The notes under the pieces: model-generated
Seen by the model: only the letters and a program-made list of their open reading frames with translations
The model's database searches: none
Told to the model about the DNA's origin: nothing
Position numbers and translations under genes: made by a program
Source: Candidatus Sulfotelmatobacter sp.
Lineage (GTDB): Bacteria > Acidobacteriota > Terriglobia > Terriglobales > Acidobacteriaceae
Direction: 5' to 3'
Assembly: GCA_025462865.1 (NCBI GenBank)
Contig: JAOAPI010000180.1
Span: 28,798 to 92,797 of the forward strand
DNA: 64,000 nucleotides
Shown here: piece after piece, positions 10,054 to 20,600 of the stretch
Layout of the letters: each line of letters begins with the position of its first letter
How positions within the stretch are numbered: the first letter of the stretch is position 1

Positions 10054-13000
10054 ATGCGCAACCATTCTTCGTGGCTGGTTGCTTTGTTTTGCTGTCTTTC
10101 CTTGATTGCGAGAGCACAAACTTTAACCCCAACGAGTTTGCTCTTTGGAAACTGGGTTGTGCAGACTACCAGCACCTCACAGACTATCGTTCTGAGCAAC
10201 AGCCTCTCGACGCCGCTTACGATTACCAGTATTTCGATCACCGGGGACTTCGCAAAAACTTCGAATTGTCCGATTACTCCCAAAACTCTTCCCGCCAACG
10301 CAAGCTGCAAAATCTCAGTCACCTTTACACCCACCGTTTTGGGAACGCGTCCGGGGACTCTGAGTGTGAACGATAATGCCACGACTTCTCCGCAGATCGC
10401 TCAATTGAGCGGCAGCGGAGTGACTCCCGCTGCTTTATCGCCCTCGTCAGTAGCATTCGGCACTCAGTACCTCAAGACCACCAGCGCAGCCAAGGTCGTC
10501 ACGCTGCAAAACAATCAGGCTGTACCCCTGACCATCACCGGGATTTCAATTTCAGGCGACTTTGCCCAAACTTCTACCTGCCCCGTCTCTCCAGCCACGC
10601 TGCCGGCAAAGCAAAGTTGTAAGATTTCGGTTACGTTCTCGCCAGCCCTCGTGGGCGTCCGCACCGGAACGCTTACGACTACCGACAGTACCTCAAACTC
10701 TCCCCAAACGGCACAATTGAGCGGAACGGGGACCGCGCCTGTCACCTTATCTCCCGCAAGCCTGGTTTTCACTAGCCAGGTATTCGGCAAGACCAGCGCG
10801 GCAAAAACTATCACCCTCAAGAACACGCAGTCGGTGCCTTTGACGATCACAGCTATCTCAATCTCAGGCGACTTCGCGCAAACTTCAAACTGCCCACTAT
10901 CCCCAAATCAGTTAGCGGCCGGGGGCAGTTGCGCCATTTCCGCTACGTTCACGCCGACTGGTCTCGGAACTCGAAGCGGAACCCTGACCATCACGGATAA
11001 TGCGAGCACCACCCCGCAGACGGCGAACCTCTCCGGCACAGGTACCTTGTCTGGGCTGGTTTCGATTTCGCTTTCACCTGCAAGCCCAAAAATCGCGGCA
11101 GGAAATCAACAACAGTTCGTTGCAACCGGCACCTGGACCGGCGGCGTGACCGCAGATATCAGTCAATTTGTCGTCTGGTCATCTTCGGCGCCTGCAATTG
11201 CGGCCGTCAACGCGACAGGTTTGGCACAGGGTGTCGCGCAAGGATCGGCGAGCATCAGCGCCTCGTATGGATCGACCAATGGGATGACGACGGTTACGGT
11301 TGGCGCTCCCGTTGTCACTTCGATCAGCGTGACGCCGTCGAGCCCGTCCGTTCTCGTTGGAGCATCTCAGCAGTTCTCCGCAGTACTCAATTACAGCGAC
11401 GGGAGCATGAAGGACGCTACCGCCTCCGTGACTTGGTCTTCTTCCAACGCGGCCATCGCGACAATCACGAGTACAGGGCTGGTCAGCCCTCTCGCGGCAG
11501 GCAGCGCATACATCGCGGCCGCCAGCGGATCGGTGTCGGGCAGCACGACGCTGAATGTTTTCCAGCCGCCGTGCGTGGCAGTTCCGCCAGGATTGATCGG
11601 GTGGTGGACGGGAGACGGCGATATGGTGGATATCGCCGCAAACAATTCGGGGACAGCACAGAATGGGGTCGCCTATGGAAGTGGAGAGATCCAGCAGGGA
11701 TTTAGTTTCGCCGGCAATGGCACCGGTGTTCTTATTAATTCTCCAGTCTATTCTCCAACCACTGGAACACTGATGTTCTGGGTTTTCCCGACGGCTTCAG
11801 GTTGGTTGACCGGCAGTTACGACGGAGTAAATCATACCCCGGGATTCTTAGTGGATACGAGCGGCAATCTGGTTTGGGAGTTCGCAAACCTCTCGGGCCA
11901 GTCAGTCGGCCAAGTGGGCTTTAACCATTGGTCTCACGTGGCATTGACTTACTCGGCTTCTAATTCAGAAGTCGCCGTGAACGTCTACTTGAATGGGAGT
12001 CTCGCTGCAAGTGCAATCAGCCGGCAGAATCCCTCGTGGTATCCCCAGCTTGTGTTGGGGGGGTATCTGGGGGTTCAAAATCCCGGGTTCGCCGGGTCCA
12101 TGGACGAAGTTGCAATCTTCAATCAGGCGCTCAGCAGCCCGCAGATTGGGCAGGTTTACAATGCGCTCGGCGCCGGGATGTGCAAGCCAACACTGCAATC
12201 CATTACCGTCGCTCCGCAAAATCCTTCCCTGGCTTTCGGGCTTTCCCAGCAGTTTGGGGCAAGCGGCACCTATAGCGACGGTTCAGTCCATGATCTCACC
12301 GCTTCGACCAGCTGGAGTTCTTCGAATCCGGCGATAGCGACCATAAATAGAAGCGGGCAAGCCAGTGCCATCGCGGTCGGAAGTTCTTCCATCACCGCCT
12401 CCCTGGGAACGAAAACTGGATCAACCGGCTTGAGTGTAGTTCCGGGTCTGATTTCCATTCAAGTGAACCCGCCAAGCCCCACAATCGCGTCGGGAACCAC
12501 GGTGCCCCTGACAGCCTCCGGAACTTTCAGCGACGGCAGCACTCAAGACCTGACAAAATCGGTGCGATGGGCTTCTACCACCCCGGGAGTCGCAACCATT
12601 ACGGCAACTGGGCTTGCAAACGGCATCGCCGTCGGCCAAAGCCAGATTGTGGCGTCGATCGGTTTCGTCAGTGGTTCGTCACTGCTGACGGTGACACCTG
12701 CCCTCCTCACCGGCCTCACAATCTCTCCGTCGAATGCGTCGATTGCGGCCGGCAAAACTCAGTCGTATTCCGCTATGGGATTGTTTAGCGACGGGAGCAT
12801 CCAAGACCTTACTCAAGCGGTGAGCTGGACCTCGTCCACGCAGTCGGTGGCGACAATCAATACGAGCGGGCTCGCAACAGGCTTATCCGCCGGGCAAGCC
12901 ACAATCGCTGCTTCGTTGAGTTCGGTAAGCGGTTCTGCACCGCTGACGGTCACGCCTGCAGTGTTGACTGGAATTGCGGTCAGTCCGATAAATCCGTCTC

Positions 13001-16000
13001 TGCCCGTGGGCAGCACTCAGCAGTTTGCCGCTTCGGGAACGTACAGCGATAGCAGCACGCAGGACCTCACCGCTGCTGCAATATGGAACTCGTCCAATAC
13101 AAGTGTTGCTAGTGTTTCGGCTGGATTAGCTTCCGGTCTGGCGCCCGGTACAACTCAGATAAGCGCAACGTCGCTTTCGATAAAAGGATCGATAACCCTC
13201 ACAGTCACGGTGACCCTTGCCTTGCCGCAGTCAATCTCTGTGTCGGCTGCCAACTCTTCGATAGCGATTGGTCAAAATCAGCAGTTCTTTGCCACGGGAC
13301 TATACGCGGATGGTAGCACCCAGGATTTAACCAGCTCTGTGAGCTGGAGTTCTTCGCAGCCGGCAACTGCCGATATCACTGCTGCCGGTGTAGCCCGCGC
13401 TTTGGGCGGTGGCTCAACCACAATCACCGCAGTGCTCGGCACCATGAATGCCTCGGCAACTTTAAAAGTCAATCCCCTGGCTCTGGTGTCAATCGCATTG
13501 GTACCGGCCAGCTCCTCGATCGCGCTGGGGACCAACCAACAGTTTGCAGCAACGGGAACCTACGCCGACGGCAGCACGCTTGACTTGACGACCTCGGCGA
13601 ACTGGAGTTCTTCAATCACGTCAGTGGCATCGATCAACATCAGCGGAATGGCGACGAGTGTGTCCACGGGACAGACGCTGATCACCGCGGCGGCCGCCGG
13701 TGTGTCCGGTTCGGGTTCCTTGAGCGTAAGTCCCGCCGCTCTGGTGTCAATCTCCGTCACCCCCGTACTTCAAACCATCCCGCGGGGGACGACTCAGCAA
13801 TTTGCGGCGAATGGAACTTTCAGCGACGGCAGCATACAGAACATAACCAGCTCAGTGCAGTGGAGCTCATCGGATAGCTCCGTAGTAACTATTAATAATG
13901 GTGTCGGGGGTCTGGCGACGGGGCTGGCGACAGGTACTTCCACCATTTCGGCAACCTCAGGCTCGATCTCAAAGTCGACCACGCTTACGGTGAACACAGC
14001 CGCCTTGGTCTCAATCACTGTGAACCCGCCAATCCCCTTCATCGCTCTGGGTACGACACAACAATTTGCGGCCGCCGGAATCTTTACGGATGGCAGCACC
14101 CAGGACTTGACGGCCTCCGCCAGTTGGAGCTCTAGCAATGCGGGTGTGGCCAGGGTAAATCCCGGTGCGCTCGGAACCTCTGTGTCAATTGGAGCAACTC
14201 AGATCACTGCCACTTTCGGTGGAATAACTGGACTCACTGTGCTGACTGTAACCCCGGCTTCCATAGTTTCGATCGTAGTCAATCCCTCGAGCACTGTCAT
14301 TGCGTCGGGATTAACCCAGTCATTTTCGGCGCTCGGAACGTTCACGGACGGCTCCGCGCAGGACGTGAGCAGTTCGGTGCATTGGAGTTCGTCCGTTGCG
14401 AGTGTCGCCACCATCAGCAATACCCCGGGAATTCAGGGAATAGCCACCGGAACTAATAGCGGAAGCACGCTGGTCGCTGCAACCATGGGCACAGTTTCTG
14501 GAACGGCTACTTTAACTGTCACTACGGCGCTGCTGGCTGCGATCGAAATCAGTCCGCAAAGTTCTTCCATTCCGCTGGGGACCACACAACAATTCAGTGC
14601 CACAGGTTTGTATACGGATGGAACCATTGCGGACCTGACACCAGCCGCGGTATGGACTTCCTCGGCAGTGAATGTTGCGACAATCGGTAACGCGCCTGGA
14701 ATTCAAGGGCTAGCTCAAAGCGCTGGCGAGGGAACTACAAGGATCTCCGCAAGCTCGGGTTCACTGACCGCTTCGACAACCCTGACTGTGCAGGAGCAAG
14801 TGGTTTCGATCAGCGTAACGCCCCTGAGCGCTTCCATACTTTCGGGAACCACTCAGCAGTTCAGCGCTACTGGAACATTTTCGAACGGGTCCACCGAGGA
14901 CGTCACCAACCTCGTGCAGTGGACATCTTCGTCCGCGAACGTGGCTACGATTACGCCCGCGGGCCTGGCCGTTAGCGCCGCCGCCGGGAAAACTGTGATT
15001 ACGGCGAGCCTGGGTTCGCTCAGTAGTGCGGGTACTCTGGTCGTTACCCCAATTCGGCATGTCGTCATCATTTTCCAGGAAAATCGTACTCCCGATAATT
15101 TATTTCAGGATCCTGTGCTGATAGCGAGGGGTGCGGATATCGTCGGCAGCGGAGTTAATTCGAAGGGCCAGGTCATCCCGCTGGCCCCGATTGATCTGGG
15201 CACCAACGGAAGCAGCCCTGATACTTATGATTTAAGCCATACGCATAATGCGTTCGTACGCATGTGCGATCTGAAGCAGGCGACTGGAAACTGTGCAATG
15301 GATGGGGCCGACCTTGTTACCGTTGTGTGCCCACCGGGAATCACGAACTGCGCGCCGCCAACTCCTCAATTCAAGTACGTGAATCCCGGCGACGTGCAGC
15401 CTTACTTTCAGATGGCCGAACAGTATACATTCGCCGATCGCATGTTCCAGACCAACCAGGGTCCCAGCTTTCCAGCTCATCAATTCATTATTTCGGGAAC
15501 TTCCGCGCCTACGGCGACCAGCAATTTATTTGCCGCTGAAAACATGGGCATACAAGGGGCTGCGGGTTGTACAGCTCCCCCAACGCAATACGTTGCCATG
15601 ATTGACCCTGCCGGCGCTGAGTCCAGCAAGATGTACCCTTGCTTCGAGCATCAGACGCTAACCGACTTGCTCAATGCCGCCGGCGTTAACTGGCGATACT
15701 ACGCGCCCTCTGTAGGATCAATTTGGAATGGTCCAAATGCGATTCAGCATATGTGTGGACCCAATGCGACTCCTCCGAATGCCACCTCATGCACGGGATC
15801 GGATTGGACCAATAGCGTAGTGCTGGCGCAAAACATAAGCTCGGCTCAAGTGCTGACCGATATCGCCAATAACCAACTCGCTGGCGTGAGTTGGGTGATT
15901 CCGCTTGCTCCGGCGTCAGACCATGCTCTGGGCACTGACGGCTCCGGCCCTTCGTGGGTCGCATCTATCGTTAACGCCATTGGCAACAGTCCTTACTGGT

Positions 16001-16356
16001 CCGATACCGCGATTTTCGTTACGTGGGACGATTGGGGGGGTTGGTACGACCATGTTCCGCCACCTCTGCTCAATTCCTACGAGTACGGTTTCCGCGTTCC
16101 CATGATCGTTGTCTCGCCGTACGCAAAACCGGCTTATATTTCGCACCTTACCCATGATTTTGGGAGCATTTTGAGATTTGTGGAGACGACTTTCAACTTG
16201 CCGTCGCTTGGTTACGCCGATGCCCAGGCGGACGATCTCTCTGATTGCTTCAATTACATGCAGACCCCGATCCCATACCAAACCATGGTGGCGCCGCTCA
16301 AGGGCGAGCACTTCCTCGGGGACACGCGTCCTCCCATTGGACCCGACGACGAATGA
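10054..16356 (+). CDS. Giant surface protein: choice-of-anchor, LamG and 13 Big_2 repeats ending in a phosphoesterase domain
   Basis: The protein is 2100 residues from ATG 10054, chosen because it starts the signal peptide MRNHSSWLVALFCCLSLIA. Domain order: three choice-of-anchor (ASH/HYDIN-like) repeats, about 25-330; two Big_2 Ig-like repeats to about 505; a LamG/concanavalin domain, about 506-708, opening with PPGLIGWWTGDGD; eleven more Big_2 repeats to about 1665, each close to 85 residues with a Y/F-x-D-G-S turn and a WSSS motif; then a phosphoesterase domain, about 1666-2100. That last domain belongs to the phospholipase C/acid phosphatase family (PF04185-like), starting VVIIFQENRTPDNLF and containing FVTWDDWGGWYDHVPPP. 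The Ig stalk probably displays or anchors the hydrolase outside the cell. The substrate is unknown. The gene stands alone. Confidence 0.9.
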   Translation: MRNHSSWLVALFCCLSLIARAQTLTPTSLLFGNWVVQTTSTSQTIVLSNSLSTPLTITSISITGDFAKTSNCPITPKTLPANASCKISVTFTPTVLGTRPGTLSVNDNATTSPQIAQLSGSGVTPAALSPSSVAFGTQYLKTTSAAKVVTLQNNQAVPLTITGISISGDFAQTSTCPVSPATLPAKQSCKISVTFSPALVGVRTGTLTTTDSTSNSPQTAQLSGTGTAPVTLSPASLVFTSQVFGKTSAAKTITLKNTQSVPLTITAISISGDFAQTSNCPLSPNQLAAGGSCAISATFTPTGLGTRSGTLTITDNASTTPQTANLSGTGTLSGLVSISLSPASPKIAAGNQQQFVATGTWTGGVTADISQFVVWSSSAPAIAAVNATGLAQGVAQGSASISASYGSTNGMTTVTVGAPVVTSISVTPSSPSVLVGASQQFSAVLNYSDGSMKDATASVTWSSSNAAIATITSTGLVSPLAAGSAYIAAASGSVSGSTTLNVFQPPCVAVPPGLIGWWTGDGDMVDIAANNSGTAQNGVAYGSGEIQQGFSFAGNGTGVLINSPVYSPTTGTLMFWVFPTASGWLTGSYDGVNHTPGFLVDTSGNLVWEFANLSGQSVGQVGFNHWSHVALTYSASNSEVAVNVYLNGSLAASAISRQNPSWYPQLVLGGYLGVQNPGFAGSMDEVAIFNQALSSPQIGQVYNALGAGMCKPTLQSITVAPQNPSLAFGLSQQFGASGTYSDGSVHDLTASTSWSSSNPAIATINRSGQASAIAVGSSSITASLGTKTGSTGLSVVPGLISIQVNPPSPTIASGTTVPLTASGTFSDGSTQDLTKSVRWASTTPGVATITATGLANGIAVGQSQIVASIGFVSGSSLLTVTPALLTGLTISPSNASIAAGKTQSYSAMGLFSDGSIQDLTQAVSWTSSTQSVATINTSGLATGLSAGQATIAASLSSVSGSAPLTVTPAVLTGIAVSPINPSLPVGSTQQFAASGTYSDSSTQDLTAAAIWNSSNTSVASVSAGLASGLAPGTTQISATSLSIKGSITLTVTVTLALPQSISVSAANSSIAIGQNQQFFATGLYADGSTQDLTSSVSWSSSQPATADITAAGVARALGGGSTTITAVLGTMNASATLKVNPLALVSIALVPASSSIALGTNQQFAATGTYADGSTLDLTTSANWSSSITSVASINISGMATSVSTGQTLITAAAAGVSGSGSLSVSPAALVSISVTPVLQTIPRGTTQQFAANGTFSDGSIQNITSSVQWSSSDSSVVTINNGVGGLATGLATGTSTISATSGSISKSTTLTVNTAALVSITVNPPIPFIALGTTQQFAAAGIFTDGSTQDLTASASWSSSNAGVARVNPGALGTSVSIGATQITATFGGITGLTVLTVTPASIVSIVVNPSSTVIASGLTQSFSALGTFTDGSAQDVSSSVHWSSSVASVATISNTPGIQGIATGTNSGSTLVAATMGTVSGTATLTVTTALLAAIEISPQSSSIPLGTTQQFSATGLYTDGTIADLTPAAVWTSSAVNVATIGNAPGIQGLAQSAGEGTTRISASSGSLTASTTLTVQEQVVSISVTPLSASILSGTTQQFSATGTFSNGSTEDVTNLVQWTSSSANVATITPAGLAVSAAAGKTVITASLGSLSSAGTLVVTPIRHVVIIFQENRTPDNLFQDPVLIARGADIVGSGVNSKGQVIPLAPIDLGTNGSSPDTYDLSHTHNAFVRMCDLKQATGNCAMDGADLVTVVCPPGITNCAPPTPQFKYVNPGDVQPYFQMAEQYTFADRMFQTNQGPSFPAHQFIISGTSAPTATSNLFAAENMGIQGAAGCTAPPTQYVAMIDPAGAESSKMYPCFEHQTLTDLLNAAGVNWRYYAPSVGSIWNGPNAIQHMCGPNATPPNATSCTGSDWTNSVVLAQNISSAQVLTDIANNQLAGVSWVIPLAPASDHALGTDGSGPSWVASIVNAIGNSPYWSDTAIFVTWDDWGGWYDHVPPPLLNSYEYGFRVPMIVVSPYAKPAYISHLTHDFGSILRFVETTFNLPSLGYADAQADDLSDCFNYMQTPIPYQTMVAPLKGEHFLGDTRPPIGPDDE

Positions 16357-16529
16357 GTAGGGCGGATTCCTGACGCGCGATCTAGGGCCGTAATTAAGGA
16401 GGGCGGAGTGTTTGTTCGCGGCAAAATGATGCACCCATGCCCATCTGCTCATGGTCAAGCTTGTTCGGATTTCGTAAAAAGGCAGGGATATTCTTTCAAG
16501 AGAGGAGCGATCGATGAAACACTGAGCTC

Positions 16530-16778
16530 ATGAAAGAAGGCTCAGGTGATCCCAACAAGCAAAAACGCCCTTATTTGTCCCCGAAAGCAACAGAAGTGAT
16601 GCCCGAGCAGGCCGAACAGCTGGTAAAAGATCGTATCAAGTGCAGCGCTTCAGAAGCCAAGGAGATTTTGGAGTCGCTACTCCGAAAAAAGAGCCAAGGG
16701 CAAGCGCGGGAAACGTGGCCTAACACACAAAGCGATGTACGCCGCACACGAGGAGACGATCAGGAGAAGTCAGGATGA
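16530..16778 (+). CDS. Small hypothetical protein (82 aa)
   Basis: This short, charged, soluble protein lies between the phosphoesterase gene and tRNA-Val. It starts MKEGSGDPNKQKRPYLSPKA, and a helical segment (EQAEQLVKDRIKCSASEAKEILESL) follows. The last 25 residues are polar and look disordered. A purine-rich AGAGGAG lies about 25 bases upstream, too far for an ideal ribosome site. The K-x-P-Y-x-S/T-P-K-A-T-E opening resembles small acidobacterial proteins seen near regulators, but I cannot assign a family. It may be a real small gene or a chance frame. Confidence 0.45.
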   Translation: MKEGSGDPNKQKRPYLSPKATEVMPEQAEQLVKDRIKCSASEAKEILESLLRKKSQGQARETWPNTQSDVRRTRGDDQEKSG

Positions 16779-16863
16779 CCTCCGCGAGTTGAAGGTAGCT
16801 GACTTGCTTTCAAGGGCGATGGAGCGCAATCAGCGCGGTAGGCCAGCTAACCCGCTGAGAAAA

Positions 16864-16938
16864 TGGTGGGCGCTATAGGATTCGAACCTATGACTTCCAC
16901 CGTGTGAGGATGGCACTCTACCGCTGAGTTAAGCGCCC
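16864..16938 (-). tRNA. tRNA-Val (anticodon CAC), CCA encoded
   Basis: The reverse strand folds into a full cloverleaf. Acceptor GGGCGCT pairs with AGCGCCC. D stem ACTC pairs with GAGT. Anticodon stem CCATC pairs with GGTGG around the loop CTCACAC, giving anticodon CAC, which reads GTG (Val). T stem ATAGG pairs with CCTAT around TTCGAAT. Discriminator A and an encoded CCA follow. A minus-strand TATAAT (plus-strand 16961-16966) lies 22 nt upstream of the 5' end and is a good -10 element. The 5' half and promoter region recur at 54906-54971, so this gene is the likely attachment site of an integrated element. Confidence 0.96.
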
Positions 16939-16939
16939 A
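16902..16939 (-). repeat. Candidate attL core: 5' half of tRNA-Val, direct repeat of 54906-54943
   Basis: These 38 bp are identical to 54906-54943 in the same orientation. They cover the tRNA from its 5' end through the anticodon loop plus one flanking base. Beyond the perfect core the two copies stay similar, but not identical, for about 35 bp up through the TATAAT box. This is expected if an incoming element carried its own tRNA 5' half and promoter to rebuild the gene after crossover in the anticodon loop. Confidence 0.75.
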
Positions 16940-16991
16940 CTGTGCTGCGGTAAGTTCATCATTATACACAAGTTCCCCGTCCACTTCGCGT

Positions 16992-17547
16992 TCATTGAAT
17001 CGTCTCGGACTCCCGTAGTGGCACCCGCACTCCCTCGGGAATCAGGTGCTGAAGCACTTTTTCTTGAGCGGCTCGCTTAGCTTTGCGACGTGAGTGCGAG
17101 TAATAGAGGGTCATGTCCATCTTCGCATAGCTGATCGCTTGAACCAGAGCGGGATTCTCCTGCTCATCCATTAGAAAGGTCGCTAGAGAATGTCGCCCAA
17201 GGTTGTGGAAGCCAAATCGCTTCACAACTTCGCCGTCGCAGTCGTAGGTCACGCCGTCCTCGACCCTGATGACGCCCGCTGTTATTGCAGCGGGGCGAAT
17301 ATAGTCTTCGACCAGTTGGGATGCACTGCGGGGCTGCTCGCCATTCACCTTTTCGGATGGAAAAACGAAGTCATCGTCCTCCGCATACGTCGTTTTCTTC
17401 TGCCAAGCTGCAAGAGCGTCGAGCAGGAGTTGTGGAGCTTCCACCCGTGATCGGGACAGCTTGGTTTTGGCACCATCCTGCATGTTGAAATGGACGAATG
17501 TTTCCCGAATGGCAATCAAGCCGCGATCCCATAGGATATTCCGATCT
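16992..17547 (-). pseudogene. Tyrosine recombinase/integrase, decayed C-terminal fragment
   Basis: The frame encodes about 180 residues resembling the C-terminal catalytic half of a phage-type integrase. It begins around NILWDRGLIAIRETFVHF, continues through FGFHNLGRHSLATFL (the HxxRH box) and ends at MDMTLYYSHSRRKAKRAAQ, which holds the Tyr nucleophile region. Signs of decay are clear. The N-terminal DNA-binding domain and first catalytic Arg box are missing, HxxRH is stretched to H-x-x-x-R-H by an extra Gly, and the usual RH before AKMDMTL is SY. The fragment stops at the 34-bp repeat (17545-17578). Its position next to tRNA-Val suggests it once integrated this region. Confidence 0.75.
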
Positions 17548-17578
17548 CAGAAGAATACCCTGACATCCAGTCTTCCGC
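17545..17578. repeat. 34-bp perfect direct repeat, copy 1
   Basis: This segment is identical over 34 bp to 23603-23636 in the same orientation. It abuts the broken end of the integrase fragment. The repeat carries an imperfect dyad: AGAAGAAT near one end and AGTCTTCC near the other, 12 bp apart. It could be a recombination site, an element end or a dispersed repeat. Confidence 0.8.
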
Positions 17579-17664
17579 TTGTTTCTCTTCTCGGTTTCCA
17601 GCCACCCGGCAAAGTCATATCGAAGTTTGCCGGCGCACGTTGACTGTTTGCGCAGCTGGCAAAG

Positions 17665-20600
17665 TCAACGCAGACCGAAATTCGCCAGCGTGACCGCGTT
17701 CGCCGACCAGTTGAAGGTTTGCGAAGTCGGCATGGAACTCTTGTAAGCACTCGGAGGCGTAACTTTGACGGTATAAGTTTTCCCGATGGCCAATCCACCC
17801 GTCGTGGCGAAATAGTAGAAGCCGCTCACATCAGTGATCGCGGTACCCACCACATCTTTCGTCGAGTTCAGCAGACTGACCGTCGCTCCGGAAATGCCAA
17901 CCAGTGTCGAGTTGAGAACCGAGCCCACGATGGCATCAGCTTTCACTTGGGGTCCCAAAGTTCCCAGCAAGTATTGGGCGTCGCCGATCAGGGTCTGTAC
18001 CGGGTAGTATTGGTGCCCCCCAGACGTGCAGGTCGTGGAGATGTGCTTGCCGGCTTGCACCTGGACCTCTTTGATAAAGGCCGACAGGATGTTGGCGGCG
18101 GCTTGAATCTGTCCATTAGCGATCGCATTTTTCACCGCGGCCATCTTAGAGGCGAGCGAGTTTGCGATTCCCGCATTGTCAATGCAACCCAAGCCGAGAA
18201 ATTCGTTCACCTCAGTGATAAGGCTGTCGGCTGTAACGATGATGGTGAAGGTCACCGAATTGGTGCCGGAGTTATTCACGTTGTCGACCGAATCGACCGA
18301 GAACGTGTGCGAGCCGAGCGACATGATGAGCAGCGGAATCATCTGACCATTTCCCGTAACTGGCGTGTTGTCGGGAAGAGTGGTCGAGCCATCCATTTTA
18401 GCGGTGGAACTTTTCACGCCCGAGCCGGTTCCGTCAGAGACGAGATAGCTCAGCGTCAGAATGTCGGCGTGAGTGTATGGCGTCGCAGTGGGCTGACTGA
18501 TCGTCGCCGCCGGGGCGGTGGTATCGAGGATAGTCGTTGCGACGTGCCGAGTCTCCAACAGGTTTGCAAAACTGTTGGCAGAGTATTGCAAATCGTACGG
18601 CCCGTCAGCGAGGCCGGCGCTGGTGAGATATATGTTGACTGAGGTGGAATTGGTCGCGAAATTAGCATTCGTCCAGTGCACCGGGAAGGACGGGAAGGGG
18701 GTGGAACCGTAGGTTGGCAGGATGTCCCCTTGACGGCGGAAGCGATACTGGAACCCCTGAGCGCTGGTATCAGTGCTCGAGAGCGTAAACGGCGTGGCGG
18801 ACGAAACGTAGCTATTGTAGTGAGGATCTCCGATTTGCAAGGCGCCACTGACGGGCGCCGGCACCGGTATCACTTCTGCGACACTAAACTCGACTGTGTA
18901 CTGCAATTCGTCGCAGGTAAGCGGGAAGCTTAGCTTGCATAGGTCTCCCGTATTTGTGGTGGTGAATCGAGGCGGCGCAATCGAACTCCCGGACGTGAGT
19001 GCAATCATCCCGCTCCCGGTGTAGTTCGGGGAGGGTATTTTGATGCCCAGAGTACCGATGCGGTCATCATTCGCCCGGAAAAGAGTCGCGTACGATTCGG
19101 CATCGAAATTACAGCCGTAGTAAGGATCCGGGGAAGAAGGGCAGTAATCGCTGTCGATCTCGTCTGATTCGAAACCGCCCACCCCGACGTTAATGTCGGT
19201 TTCCTGTCGAACGCTCACGATCCAAGGGTGCGAATCGTAGCTGTAACAATCCTCATCCTCGTTTCCGGTAAGAGAATTATCGCTGAAGGTACCGCTGTGA
19301 TTGCAATCACCAGTGTTGGCGTCCGAAGCCATACCGCTGATGTAGCGCCACTGCCCTCCAACATTGACGAACACGCGCCAATCTCCGTTGTGCGGGAAAG
19401 TCTCGCCGTTTTTTTCGACGATGACCTTATGCAGGCTTACCTGGAAAGTCCGCACTGGCAGCGTTGTCGGCGGGGCCGGCACGTCATCCCAGCCCACGAG
19501 CACGCTTTGGGCAAAGTAGTTGGCACTGCTACCGGCGAACTTGAGGATGACTCTAACCCGCGTAGGTTGCGCAGGAATGAGAGTTGGGCAACTCGTTTCT
19601 GTCTGGTCTGGTGGGGGCGTGTTCGCGTCTATCAGGCAAAGCAGAACGTGATCCTGATCCATCGGCAATGCCACGCAACTGCTGAGCTCCGAGCCGCAAG
19701 TATGCTCGGGAATGTAGCTTGATTTGTCCACGATGCGCCATTGTAGGGATGCGTCAGTCGCTGGTGGTGTGACTCTGAATGTCCTTCCAGTCCCAGTAGG
19801 ATCCAGGGTCGCATAGTCGGTTAGCGGTGGGTAGACATCGAAAACGTAATTTCTGTCGTTCACCGGGATCCATGGTCCGGAATGGCCTCCCCAATTATTG
19901 CAATCGTCTGGCACGAGATTGCAGATATCGTTCGCGCCGCCGCCATTGCCGCTGACGAAGATATCTGCCTCGGTGACTGGGACAGAAGTTGGCCCGTAGG
20001 TAAGCCCGTAGGAGTTGACTGGGCTGCCCGTAACCGGCAGCCAGCTGGCTGGTGCGTTCGACTGGGAATTGGAATCCGTTACCGCGGGGTGGTTCAGGCG
20101 AAACGTCACTAGTGCCCGCGGAGGATGAATTTCCGTCTCAAATTTAACGTAGTCCGTGAGGTTCGGGATAAGGTCGTTGTTGGCGATGCTTTCGACTCCT
20201 GTGTGGCCACAGTCGAAAATCCATCGCCCCTCGGCCCACACTCGGTCCCCGAAGGCCGGCCACGCGAATTGCGGGAGCGCGCCCCACTTCAAGTCATTGT
20301 CGTCGTTGACATGCATATCACTCGCGTTCTCCCATTCGACTTCCATGTCGGTGTGAACGCAAACGTCGTTGAGGGTGCCGTCGGGACACTTATCTGTATT
20401 CGGCGGGGCTACCTGGCACCGGTTGTTTCCAAAATAGACACCACTGAGGTTTGAACATTCAACCGCAGCTTCGAAATCGGTTCCGCTTAAGGTAGCGGTG
20501 TAGCCCGGGAACCTCTGCCATGACGACAAGAGATTTTTGTATGGATCGTCGGGCACGATCTTTGTTGTGAAATCGTGTGTGAAATGGTTCCAGGGAATTT

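Noticed and set aside
10140..11050. CRISPR-like periodicity in the surface phosphoesterase gene
   Set aside because: The repeats are protein-level ASH and Big_2 domains of about 85-105 residues with diverged DNA, not short identical repeats with unique spacers.
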